Origin: Syngnathus acus
Lineage: Eukaryota > Chordata > Actinopteri > Syngnathiformes > Syngnathidae
Length of the DNA: 64,000 nucleotides
NCBI RefSeq assembly: GCF_901709675.1
Contig: NC_051105.1
Location: forward strand, 3,773,104-3,837,103
Direction of reading: 5' to 3'
Shown: positions 1 through 12,300 of the stretch, piece by piece
How positions within the stretch are numbered: position 1 is the stretch's first letter
Layout: every line of letters begins with the position of its first letter
Notes under the pieces: generated by a model
What the model was told of the DNA's origin: nothing
The model's database searches: none
What the model saw: only the letters and a program-made list of their open reading frames with translations
Program-made: the position numbers and the translations under genes

Positions 1-251
1 TGGAAGCTAGGCATGGCAGTGAGCTCTGACACCTGCCGTTCTCTCAACTCGCCCTTCGTGACCATTCTTCTGAAAATCGCTGAGCCGACGGGCCAGATAA
101 GCCAGAAGGCTTTTGAGATGACAGTCCCGCAATTCCAAGTACGCACCATCATCTTTAGTATCCTTGTGATAATCTGAGTTAACTTTTTGTTTCTTCGCAG
201 AACTTTCACAAGCAGATGAAGGAGCTGGCGGCTGTCATGGAGACCATATGA
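1..251 (+). CDS. commd6: COMMD6 orthologue, last two coding exons (5' end outside window)
   Basis: COMM domain-containing protein 6 is a small subunit of the COMMD/CCC (Commander) complex, which acts in endosomal recycling and has been linked to NF-kB control. Two exons are visible: 1-138, which opens in frame with Trp-Lys-Leu-Gly-Met-Ala and ends at a gtacgc donor, and 201-251, after a ttcttcgcag acceptor, ending in TGA at 249-251. Together they give 62 residues. These match the C-terminal half of the COMM domain, including the GMAVSSDTCRSL segment, a Thr-Val-Pro-Gln-Phe-Gln strand, and a final helix of type Phe-x-x-Gln-x-Lys-Glu-x-Ala-Ala-Val. The human protein is only about 85 residues, so most of it is present. 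The intron is 62 bp. The gene lies directly upstream of TBC1D4 in the same orientation, as in human. The start codon and promoter are off the left edge. The identification rests on remembered family sequence but the match is close. Confidence 0.9.
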
Positions 252-2400
252 TTGACTGCACATGCCGGTGTTTACTGTTGACTCTTATTTTCACACTATT
301 GAATGATATTTTGTGCTGTTTAGTGGCTTCAATCACCTTATCGAGATTTTTCACTGGACAGCATTTATATATAATTTGTGGCTATAATATAAAATCCTTT
401 TATTTGTTCTATAGATAAATCCATATTACCTTTTCTGCATAACTTTAGGCGTCAGTGTCTGATGTGTAATTAAACTCTCTGATACTACCTCAGAAAGCAG
501 GTAGTGTTTGTAAACACATCCATGTCACGTATTTACCTAACTATTGCTTTTTTGGGGATGGGTAATTAGCCTCTGATGTGTTGGTTAGTTTACAAAGTAT
601 CCAAAAATGCTGGAAAGAACTTTAGTTTATTAATGACACTACTACTTTTCTGGATTGAAACGGCTCCGTAAGGTCCGGGTGTACTTTCCCTTGAGATGGA
701 ATCTAAGGAATGTTGCTCCTATTCCTCAAAAGCAGTACTTAAAATAGGAAAAAGTGCTGAACTTGCATTTAAATGGTTACTCTTTTATTACGATCCCATT
801 TTAAGATGAAATATTTTAGTTTGCCATCAGTTTGTGTAATTCAGAAACTACCGTACTCAAGTCTACCTTTCAGTTCTACTGCCCAAACCAGTCTCATACA
901 AAAGTTTAGATGTGTTTTTTCCACATCCCACTCTGAGCAGAAAATTAAAAACACCACTTATTGCCTTGTTTGGTCTGGCATTGGTACATTGTGTAGAGAC
1001 AATGCTCATAATTTGTGTACCTTTGTTATTTAAGAAATAATGTACAGTACAATGGAGGGGATAGGCAATTGGCAGTCTCCTCCCCCAAGACAGATGTTTG
1101 TTGTAGCACCTTCACTGACCTGTGGGTGGCAGCATGAGGCCACCGGGCATCTAGACTAAAATGCTCAAATAAGTAAAAAAAAGGACAGTATTAGAAAGAG
1201 AAAGTGTGTATTGCTTTTGGAAACTTCACATTATTACTGTGAATAACTTGTGACTAGACACGTTACACAAACATGCCTCTATTTTTGTATGGGAACAACA
1301 AAAGGCCCTCAAATTTGGCCCGTTGTTGGTATGTGCAATTCCCAGAATGAGGGGGTATGAAATTTAACACCACTCTCAGAGAATCCTTGCATTTCCTCAA
1401 ATAATTTGTAAGCGATTAGTTTTCAATGATAAGTTTTATGAAATGAGGTGTGATCATAGTTTGTGGTAGAGTTCAAACTATTATTACAGGGAATTATTTT
1501 TAGGGGTCGGCGTCATGTTTGTGTACAGCAAGTGGTGCATTGGTAGTCGATGTGAAAAAAAGGCACAGACTTTTGTTAAAAGATAAAGAAGCGGGCAGTC
1601 AAGCATGAGCCCTCTCATGTCTTAGCTGATAAGGTTGCAGCAGCTATTTTTAGGGACCCTAGGTGTCATGGCACGTGGTAGGTGTGCAGTGGGGGTCTCC
1701 CCACTGAGAGCCTAGTTAATAAAATGGTCATTCCAGGATTGGGGATAAACATTGACACTTCTGAAGTTATGTTAATCCTTTTACTCATATCACATATAAC
1801 ACAATGGTTTTCTGTTGAGTTTTTCATTTAGTTTACACAGCTAGTAGTTGAGAAAAAAAATAATTTGCAAAATTGTTACTTTCAGCTTCTGCCATAATGC
1901 AGTGTAACACTCAAACAAATGCAACCCTGTTATTCATCAATGTTTTTCAGCTTTTACATATTTTGTTCTGACCATTTAGCATACCAGTTTACAGAGCTAG
2001 CATATACGCATGAGAAAAGCAACATAATTTGCAAAATGCTACGGATATAATTAAAATAATATGAACCTAAAATTTAAATGTGTTCCAGATTTTGTCTGTC
2101 TGTAACATGCTCATTCCAACACAGCAACACACATGATATGCTGAATAAACCATCTCACAAAAATGTATAGCCAAAAGTTAGAAAAAATTGGGGTTAATCA
2201 AATTATGTATAGCCAATATAGAGAAAACTGGGGTTAATCAAATTATGGCTTTCGATCCCCTTTTCCCCTGGAAAACATAGATGACAAATGATTAAATAAA
2301 TGGCATGTTCACTAAATAAGTCCCACAATGGAACGACTTCTAATGCATTTAAACATTGGGATTGAGTCACAAAATTAAAATGTCAGTTTCCTAGAAAGGC
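252..2400. other. COMMD6 3' UTR and COMMD6-TBC1D4 intergenic DNA
   Basis: AT-rich sequence without a recognisable exon. An ATTAAA at 469-474 could be the COMMD6 polyadenylation signal, which would give a 3' UTR of roughly 240 bases; this is not certain. The only structured element I see is a short tandem duplication at 2164-2246. Confidence 0.5.
2164..2246. repeat. Tandem duplication, two copies of about 42 bp
   Basis: Two adjacent copies start with TGTATAGCC and end with GGGGTTAATCAAATTATG (2164-2205 and 2206-2246). They differ by a few substitutions and a small indel. This is a local duplication with no sign of coding potential. Confidence 0.75.
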
Positions 2401-2439
2401 GCCCTGCCCTGCCCTGTAGGATACCCCGGCACGAAAGGG

Positions 2440-2945
2440 AACACACTCCCTTCCCCTGTTGTGTATCTGCGCTGTCACGTTTCTCCGCACGGAGGTCCCA
2501 CCCCTAAAGCTTGTACATGTGCTGTGGATGGGCGGGTCGTCGAGGCGCATGGGCCGCTCCACCTCCCTTCTGCAAGACGTTGCGTGGAAGGAAAGCGAGA
2601 CGAGAGGAAAGGAAAGACGGCCCTTTAAACAACGTTTATGGTGGCTTTTAAGGGGGAATCGTCATGTGGCCGCTGCCGGTTTAGTTCGTGCGCAGCTGGG
2701 ATGTGGGGACTCTGACGCTCCCCCTGGAGAAAGTAAGCACAGCCTTGTGTTTACGTTGGTGCACTCCTGAGCCACGTTTTTAGCTTGCTTCTCTGGACAA
2801 AAACAAGAAGACGAGGAAGACAGGAAGAAAACTCCATGCGTTTTTCTCTGATCATTTTATTCCATGACAATTAGCGTCTTTGGGGAGTGGCCTTTTTTTT
2901 TTACGCCCTGCAAAAAAAAAGTTTGAAATGTCACAGCTGTCCAGC
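2440..2945 (+). promoter_or_regulatory. Probable TBC1D4 promoter and 5' UTR
   Basis: The 500 bp before the TBC1D4 start are richer in G+C and CpG than the flanks and contain a GC-box-like GGGCGGG near 2530-2536. No TATA box is evident. A donor-like AAA/GTAAGC at 2730-2738 might end a non-coding first exon. An AG after CTGTCC at 2944-2945 could act as an acceptor just before the ATG. The transcription start cannot be placed from sequence alone. Confidence 0.35.
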
Positions 2946-3362
2946 ATGGAGACCCCCCCGGGCGAGAGGGACGGCAGCCAAATGCAGGACAAGAGGTTCC
3001 CGCTGACCTACATCGGCTGGGCGCTGCTGGACCGCCGTAGCACGCTGCCCATGCTGCCGTGGCTGGTAGCCGAAATCCGGCGGAAGAGCGAAAAAGGCGA
3101 CTGCGGCCCCGCCATGCAGCCACGGGAGGTGCATCTGGTGCTCCACAGTCCCTTCCTCCGCTGCGTGCCATGCTCCTCTTCCTCGACCTCCTCCAGCAAC
3201 AACTATTCGGTTTTCATATTCGAGCACAAGGCGCAGCACATCACCCGTTTCATGCACAACAGCAACGACCTCACCTATTTTGCCTACCTGCTGCGGGCCC
3301 ATCCAGACAACCCCGAAGGGGAGATGTCCTGTCACGTGTTCAAGGCCAGCGATCCCAACCAG
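2946..3362 (+). CDS. tbc1d4: TBC1D4 coding exon 1 (start, first PTB half)
   Basis: Residues 1-139. The ATG at 2946 is chosen because it has a good context (AGC before, G after) and gives Met-Glu-Thr-Pro-Pro, like human Met-Glu-Pro-Pro. In-frame ATGs at 2928 and 2880 exist but extend into A- and T-runs without family resemblance. The exon contains [29 protein letters not shown] and [11 protein letters not shown], hallmarks of the first PTB domain. A Ser/Thr/Asn-rich loop at about residues 78-89 is fish-specific or low complexity. Donor is CAG/gtacca. Confidence 0.9.
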
Positions 3363-6300
3363 GTACCAAGCAGTCACCATGCACTTCTGACACCCCCGCC
3401 CCTTAACACCCAACCAACTCACACAACCCAAAATGAACACCGTTATCAGACCATACACTGCATGTGGTCAGCACAGCGAATGTGTGCTTAACACGCCTTG
3501 CATGTTTGACTCACTGATCTGCGGTTCGATATTCGTATGTCTGCATCTTGTGTGGAGGAGTTTGTATCGTCTTTGTGGACTCCGACTTCCCCAAATTGCA
3601 TGTTGTTAATGCTCTAAATCAGGGTTGTCAAAATTCAACTTTCTTTATTGTTCTGTAACGTAATGTTAAAAATATCCTTGAAATGTGAAGGCAGTTCTGG
3701 TACAAAATTTCAGAGAGCAAACCAATTTAGCAAGAAACACAGTAGACACGATTTGCTTTAAGACAGCAATTAGGGAGCAGCAATTGATGGTTTGATCCCT
3801 GGGCCTTGAGTTTGACACGTTTTCTAAATTGTCCATTTGCATGTGTGTCTCTTTGGATTCTCGTTTTTGTTTTTCCCATTCCAGCATGATAACCCAGAAG
3901 CACTGGAAGGATAGGTCAATATAATTTTTAAAATGCTTTGGAACTGTGCCTCAAGTCAAGTTGATTTATATAATCTTTAATCACAGAAATGTCTCACATA
4001 CCCACAGTTGACAAAATATTAATGACAATCCCTGATCTTTAAAGCCAGCCCTTATAAAAGGAAAGTATTTTGGATTTTAAATAAAGCGGAGCTGATAGTA
4101 AAAGATAATTTTTGCCGCAATGTTATTTTTCTTTCGAGGGTCATTGTTACTGTGAAAACCATACCATGGAATCTACAGTCCATATTGTGACGTATACACA
4201 AATTTTTTTTATTATAAACTATCATTTCTATATTGTTAACAACAACTTGAATTGGAAACAGGAATATGACCGTATAAAGATGCGTGTGTGCCACAGAAAA
4301 TGCTTTATGAACATTGCACTTAAATGTTGGTGCATTACATCACAGTATGTCATAGCAACCCTCTTATTTGGAGATCAGAGCACAAAGGGCTTTAACCTTT
4401 TAAGATATGACATCTATTGCTCTTCCTCGCTCCTCCACATCCAAATAAACAGGCACAAAGCCACCATTGGCTTTAATTACATAACCCCCCAAAGACTCGC
4501 CTAACATCTATTGTGTACACAAGCAATTAAAAAGTCCGTATTCCCTTCAAAGATAAACAAAAAATGTTCAACAATGCTTTGTGATGACTTTTTGGAGTAG
4601 TTTTCTGTTTTTATCATGTTTTTGAATTTTATTGTGAAGTAAACGTTCTACGGTAGTCAATCAGTGGACGGCTAGCTCCAGTTTACACAAGTAAATCGTT
4701 CTAAATTACTGTGACCAGCAACACCCAAATGCGAGTGAGAGATTTAGGACCCTTTAAGGTGCTGCACGGGGGGGAAAAGTGTCACAAGTACAGACAGAAC
4801 CATGTTTAGCTCCACCCAAAGTGAGCAAACTGACTGGTAATACTGCAAATAAAAGTGGGCCAAAAAGCGGGATGTGTTTTGGAACCGTTTCACAATACAA
4901 ACACTGCAAATGCACACTGAACAAAACTACTGCTCTGTAAAAATGGCCTGGATGACTCACCAAAATATCAGGCCACTTCAGAGGCACTATGTTTGATTGA
5001 CTTTCATATATGTCTGCTTTTATGATTGCTTAGCTACCACATAAGCAAATAAGGCATCCTGAGGATTAAATTTCCCTGAAAATCCAGTGCGCTAGCCTTG
5101 TCATCTGGTGCCCTAAATACTTGATGTCAAAACACATTTTAGCCATGACCAATAACCTACTATATGTGATTAAAAGGCGCAATTCGTAGCTGCATTTTTT
5201 CTTGACTGGTTCAAATGCAATCACCCAATGTAATTTATGTTTAAGAGAAACTACTGTATTTTCCGCACTATAAGGCGCACCGGATTATAAGGCGCACCTT
5301 CAACGAATGGCCCATTTTAAAACTTTGTTCATATATAAGGCGCACCGGATTATAAGGCGCATAGAATAAATAACTCAACGTTGCTCAAACGTTAATGCAA
5401 TCACAATATAGTAACGCTGGAAATAGTGAAAACATATATCAATAACTCAACGTTGCTATAACGTTAATATCACACAACACACAAAATAAACATGTAAAGC
5501 TTACTTTAATAAATTAGTCCTCATCCACGAATCCATATTGGTCCATATATAAGGCGCACTGTCGGCTTTTGAGAAAATTGGAGGTTTTTCGGTGCACCTT
5601 ATTGTGCGGAAAATACGGTAGTTTAAAACAAAATACAAGGCCTGCACACCCGCAATTAAATGGACATCATCCACAGATCATCTTTAATACTACACAGGCA
5701 ACATTATTCATCTAAGAAATTGTTGACCTACCTCTGTAGGTGCAACTGTTTTGGTTAGCAACAGGGTTGAAATGATGACACAAGATGTTTTATCATGTTG
5801 TAACATGAACCATTAGGTCCCAGCCCATTTCTACTTGGAACCTGGGAAACTGCACCAGAGCACACAAACACATCTCGAGTCACGTTTTGTGCTGCCCTTA
5901 AATGTACCTGCGCTCTATTATGTTTCAAGTGGGATTCTAGTAAGCCTGAGACATAGATGGCTCAGAGCAATGCAGACGTGGCAGATTTAAGACCTGGGAG
6001 CTTTCGAGGAGTCTCACCTATCATTTCTTAGTATTGCTGAATGTACATCAGTCAGAGGGGTATTTACGCAAGAGAAACTGGTTTGGCAGTCAGTGGCTGG
6101 GTGCACCACTTGGAATGCACTTCTAATTCCACGTGCACTTTTCACATGTGCCGGGTTTCATTGAAGTCTTTACCGTTTATGATCCTGCGCTTCTCATTGT
6201 GTTATCGAGGGCCGACGAGCACGATTCCAGACCTATTATTAGCCTTAAATGTGAGACGGGAGCAATGTCAGCGCAAAGGCTTTAAGCACTGCAGTTTGTT

Positions 6301-9300
6301 TCCCTCTATGAAGATAATTAAATAGCACAAGATTCGTGGTAGGGAAGAAGAACATCATGTTGAACTGGAGGGGAATCTGAACACAATGAAATCACAAGAT
6401 ATGCTTGTGCCTTACTAGACGGGGTTGGCTGCTTGCTGGACTTGAAAGACAACCTCATGAAAGGGTTTGTTGTTGCAATATGTAGTCCATGTGGGACTCA
6501 GAAGTCTGTTAAAAGTTGTTCCAGTTACACATTAGCAAATGTCTTTTGGAAAGAATGAAAAAATTGATAGCAGTCAATCCAAGAAGCCATTCAGAGTAAT
6601 CTTGACCTTAACCTTTTACCCATTTTTGGAGTCTGCCATAGCGGTTTTACGCCCCCCCTGAGACGAATTTAATGCAGACACAACCGCATTGTTCCATTGC
6701 CAGGCCAGTTGCAATCTGATCGCACTCTGTGCAGACTGAAGGGCCCGTCCAATCGTGCATCACCACCTCTGTTGTCACTTGGAACTGATCCACAGTGGAA
6801 GTTGACCTACTGTTGTCTTGGAAGGGCGAGTACAAATCGAACTGATAAAAGGGTGCTATTTTACCAAGGCTGAATGATCCTAGTTTGGAGCAGAATCAAC
6901 TCATACTCCATTGTATTGGCTTTTTTTTCAAAGTTTTTGTTTGTGCAATCAAACTTTTTGTAAAAAAAAAATATTTTGCAATTATGGGAAAACAAATTTA
7001 ATATCTGCATCTGTATTTGTATCTCACCAGAATGTGATGGCCACATAAAATAGGGAAAAAATTGTAATGTTACAGGAATAAATTTATAATACAATAAGAC
7101 AGGTGAGATTTATATTTCAAGAAAAAAGTGAAACTCTTATGCCAATAAAGTCAGAATTTTGACAAATCTAACACAGTAAATAACTTTTTTCTTGTATTGC
7201 AATTTCGCGCACTCCGAAAAACTTTTATTCTTGCAGTTTTAAATACAATTTATTTATATACTAAAATATAAATTTTTGGCGTTTGTGTGCTATGAATTGT
7301 ACTATGAAGCGCACAGACCCCCACAAGTAAACAGTATTATCTTTGTAAAGGCCATGATTTTTTTTTCTTTTGTTTTTTGACACAGCATTTGCGTTGGATA
7401 TCATTAGAAGGCACAGGTGTACCAAATGTTATTGCGGCTTGGGGCCTATTAATCATAGTTGCCATCCTGCATTGCTTAAAGTTGACATAACGTCTTGTTT
7501 TGTTTTGAAACGGTGCCTGAACTCAAGGCCACTTTTACCCTCATGAGGTGGAAAGATTCCATCAAGTGTCGTGCAAACACATGACTGCAGTCAAGTGCCT
7601 TGAGAGAACCAGTCGTTCCTCCTCCAGTCCAACAAAGGCATAAAACCAACACCATTTCCTGATGTCTGCTTTAAGTCTAAACATTCATAAATGTTCATGA
7701 CCTGTATAGATTTATAAATTTGTTATACCAGAAACATTCAGCCTGCATTCAAGCAGTCTATTTTCACTCTTTTCTTGTTACGATGATACCCTAGAAGTCT
7801 AATTAATTATTGCTTGTCTCTGTTTTGACTTGTTGATGCACACGAAGTCATCAAACTGTATTTTTCACTTTTACGGCACCAAACTCGACACAACAGGAAC
7901 CATTTCAGCGTCCCTGAAACGCTCTGATTTGTTGCTGCCTGTTGTGACTTTTGCCCAGGGAAAAGCGTGGGCGTTCCCTGGCTGCTTGCCTGCAGTAGTC
8001 TTCTTCACAAATCTCTCTGGTCTCGCTGTTATTTTCAAGGCTGCATTAAGTCTCGCTATTGTATTTTTTTTTTAGCTGCAGTTATATTAAGCGTAAGCAA
8101 TGTCGCATCCATTTTGAATGACAGGGTCCTTGCTTTCACCAGTTGTTAAAATCTAACATTAACAGGAAATACTTTCAGTTAACTTTATGAGAAATGCTGC
8201 ACTTAGAGTTGAAACTCTAAGCAAGGTTGAGTAAAAGATTAAACATTTTAATTTTTCAAGTTTACGTGCCACTCAAGCGACAAAATGCTTATTGTGCAAA
8301 AATCTTTTGGCGTGTGTTGAGAACATAGAGGCCTGGATGTATTTAAATACAATATTAAAGTAGACTAAGGTCATGTTGTTTGGAATTGGAACAATTTCTT
8401 TTGAAATCTCAGCCTTACACTCACTCTGGTATGTTTTCTTAATTGGGGAAAATGGGGAATGAACTGTCGCTGCATTTTAGACAGTGCGATTAATCCTGTC
8501 CTAACTTAAAATGCGCTTTCTTATTTGGTTCTTACCTCTATTTGAGATCTTTGATTTTAATACTGATTTAAAAAAAATGTTGGTAATTTACATTAAATCC
8601 CTGATAGTTCATCCAAAGTATTTACATGTATTGTTTTTGTTTTCCTTATTTACATTATACTCTGTCAAGCGCTTCAGTCAACTGTATGGATTTTAAGGAT
8701 GTATGTACATGTACCGTATTTTCCGCATTATAAGGCGCACCAGATTATAAGGCGCACCTTCAATGAATGGCCCATTTTAAAAGTTTGTCCATATATAAAG
8801 CGCACCGGATTATAAGGCGCACCTTCAATGAATGGCCCATTTTAAAACTTTGTCCATATATAAGATATATACATTTGGCCCGCGGGCCGGACTTTGGACT
8901 TGCCTGCTGTAGTGGCTCAATATTGGTCCATATATAAGGCGCACCAGATTATAAGGCGCAATGTCGGCTATTGAGAAATTTGAGGTTTTTAGGTGCGCCT
9001 TATCGTGCGGAAAATACGGTACACACAAATTTCAGTCCATGTTTTCAAAAGCAAACCTTCCGTATAATCACCTAGCTATGAGAGCCATGAAGACCCTCGT
9101 CAATGTTACCTATTTGATGATGATGATGATGATGACATATTGTTCATAAGTAACTTCAGCCATATCCTTTTTGCATTGTTTTTCTAAACACGTTCCATTG
9201 TTTTTTTCCAAAAGGTGCCTGAGGTGATCAGCAGTATTCGCCAAGTGTCCAAATCGGCCCTAAAGGAAGACACTAAACCAAAACAGGAAGCCGATGACGC

Positions 9301-12300
9301 CTTCTACAATTCTCAGAAGTTTGAAGTGCTGTATTGTGGCCAGGTTTGAACCGGATGCAAAATGAATATCCTTTGTGCCAACTGGCATCCTTTGCGTGAT
9401 CCTTACCGGGTATGCAACTGCAGGTGACGGTGGGGCACAAAAAAGCTCCGTCCACCCTCATCGATGACTGCATCGATAAGTTTCACCAACACGAGGTGAA
9501 GCGCAAACGCCTTCTCAACGGCCAACGAGGGTCCATGGAGAAAGTCCCAGTAGAGTTCACTATTGGGGTGGGAGGAGATCCACTCTCCTTGGCTTTGATT
9601 GAGAAGAATGATGATGCTGAAGGTCTAAAAGGGGATGACCTGACCGGTAAGATATGCAGTCGTAGAGACCTACACCACTTGAATGGGTTCCAGACATAGA
9701 TTTTTTTTATTTTTTTATAAATGTAAGCGCTCACATAATGGGCAAAAAAAAATGCTACTATTGCCGACATAGCACAGCACACACAAGGTTAGCAATAGGG
9801 CCATCTTCATTTGAATGCCAGAACCTTAGAATTATGAGGCAGACGCATGGCGTAGTTTTGCTTTATTTCAGTTCTACATGGGTTACTTCTTTTAACTTTA
9901 AATGACATTCATTAATGTGAAAATGTTTCTTAAAATATTGCCTGACAGTTTGACCTTGGAACATATTATTCTGCTCCCGTGAGGGTGCCAACCACACTCC
10001 AAAGTGTGTACACTGAACAAGAAGAGTCAACATTTTTAACTTTTTTTAATTTGATTATTTTTCCCCACATTTTTAAAAATGTGTTTCAAAGTTAATATTG
10101 CCACTTCATATGTAATACATTAACACTTGCTAGATTATAGCTTTCTTAACATAGTGTTTATTTCAGTTGTTAGGGCCACACTGAAAAGATAAAGAAATAC
10201 AAGTGAAATTGTGCTACTGGGAAAAAAAAATAAAAAATAAAAACGTTTTTTGTCACAATGATTTCCTTATTCAGTGCATGCTTACTGAAGAGTTGTAATA
10301 GCTCAGGTAGGTGTTACTTGGTGAAAATGCTGTCTTGACTGCATGTGCTGCAGGGTCCGGCAGCCTGAGAGGAGCGTTCCCGGAGTGCATCCGAGAAGAT
10401 TCCGACTTTGAGGAACCGCAGGAATTCCGCACTCGCTGCAATAGCCTGGTGGCAAATTTCCAAATGAAATCCGGAGAAGGGGTCAGGATGGACTCCGCAC
10501 GACGCAGACACGCTAGCGCTCCCAACAATGTTCAGCCGTCCGATTCGGACAAAAACAGAACCATGCTTTTCCAGGTAGACCTGTGATAGCTTGTTTTCAA
10601 CCTTGAATACATCACACACTCTAACTGCATGTCGACACTAAGTGCATTGATGCAACGCACCACTGTCGAGTGTCGATTAGTATGCACTAAAGCTTTGCGG
10701 TATGAGTTGCATTTGAAAGAGTTCTGTCGAGACACGTCAGCAGTGTAAACACCGGTGCGAGAAAAGTGTGGTATTTAAACCTACCCGTAGACCCAGACTT
10801 AATTGAATCACAATTTAAGATGTCACTTTTATTGTCATTCATTTATGCTTGGGTAAACATTGAATATAATGTCCAAATATGTGTATGATAATAGAATATA
10901 GGATATTTATAACAGCATTAAAAAAAGAATAGGAAAGGACATAAGACGAGCATTATAGTACCGTATTTTCCGCACTATAAGGCGCACCTAAAAACCTCCA
11001 ATTTTCTCAAAAGCCGACAGTGCGCTTTATAATCCGGTGCGCCTTATATATGGACCAATATGGATTTGTGGATGAGGACTAACTTATTAAAGTAAGCTTT
11101 ACGTGTTTATTTTGTGCGTTGTGTGATATTAACGTTCGAGCAACGTTGAGTTATTGATATATTGTTATTGTTTTCACTATTTCGAGTGTTACTATATTGT
11201 GATTGCATTAACGTTTGAGCAACGTTGAGTTATTTATTTTATGCGCCTTATAATCCAGTGCGCCTTATAGTGCGGAAAATACGGTAGTTGAATTTCAATA
11301 TGCTTGCTGCAGCACACATGCTTTATACATTAAAAACATTCAAAGCATAATAGAAGACTTAAATATAGTGAACAGTTTATATTTTACATATACTAAATAC
11401 AAAACAATATTTTAAAATGTGTATTTTACACTTATAGCAACGTTTTTAGCATTTATCACATTGCAAGCTATGTAGCATGATGACACTATACATTATCTTT
11501 AATTATTTAAGAAGAGCAGCACTAGGATTTACAACACATATTTTCGCAGATACTTGATCTTTTTTCCAGTTAAAAAAAAAAACCCTGTACATTTGCAAAT
11601 TCATGCTTTTGAGTGGATATTGACAATCTGTTGAGTACAGATAGCACACTTTTTGGATTTAGTCCGAATAGAAGTGGTGCTGTCTTGATGGTCTACACTA
11701 AATATACCCACTGTGCTAAAACGTCTTCTGCAAATCACTTTTATGTTCACTTGGCAGGCAGTCATAACGCACTGTCCAGTGTGGTGCAACTCCTCGGTAT
11801 TGCTGTGACAATAGGCTGTGACCAACTCCTAATGTTTTTTCATTTTCCTTTCTTATTTTTCTATGCAAAAAGCAATGTGAGCCAGCTGCTGTCCCTCTCA
11901 CCACATTTCCACTCGAGGCTAATTATAGTTAGCCGCTCAATATGTGACACTGACATTGATTTCAGCATGTGCTGCTGCAGTCTACTAGTATTTTTGGACC
12001 TCAGTTATGCTGCTTGTTTTAATGTCAATGACTCAGCCTGATTGAATTTTTTTTTTTTTTAACAGGTTGGGCGTTTTGAAGTAAATCTCATAAGTCCAGA
12101 CAGTAAAACGGTGGTGTTGGAAAAAAACTTCAAAGACATTTCATCTTGCTGTCAGGTTGGTTTGCTTTCTGCGCCATTGTTTTTTTTTTTTTTTTTTTTT
12201 TTTAACACCAAGATGCTTTTCATCACAATCATTGTCAGTGTAGAAGTACTGCTCACTAGCTCATCTGTGAAACTCAATGGACACAATGTCATGGCTGGTT

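Larger units (their letters stand above)
3363..9214 (+). other. TBC1D4 intron 1 (5.85 kb)
   Basis: Largest intron of the gene. It holds two copies of the foldback MITE (5252-5620 and 8712-9021) and otherwise AT-rich single-copy-looking DNA. No second coding exon is visible in it. A degenerate AT-rich stretch with 'aaagtcagaattttgac' words lies at about 7080-7210. First introns commonly carry enhancers, but I cannot point to one. Confidence 0.6.

Noticed and set aside
2459-2770. 103-codon ORF upstream of TBC1D4
   Set aside because: It lies in the presumed promoter/5' UTR and resembles no known protein.
2880-2945. Upstream in-frame ATGs of TBC1D4 at 2880 and 2928
   Set aside because: The extra residues come from T- and A-homopolymers and do not resemble the family; the ATG at 2946 has better context and matches the human N-terminus.
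2931-3458. 175-codon minus-strand ORF opposite exon 1
   Set aside because: It is a shadow of the GC-rich first TBC1D4 exon.
5252-5620. Short regular repeats read as a CRISPR-like array
   Set aside because: The repeated GGCGCACC words are parts of a palindromic MITE in a vertebrate genome; no regular repeat-spacer pattern.
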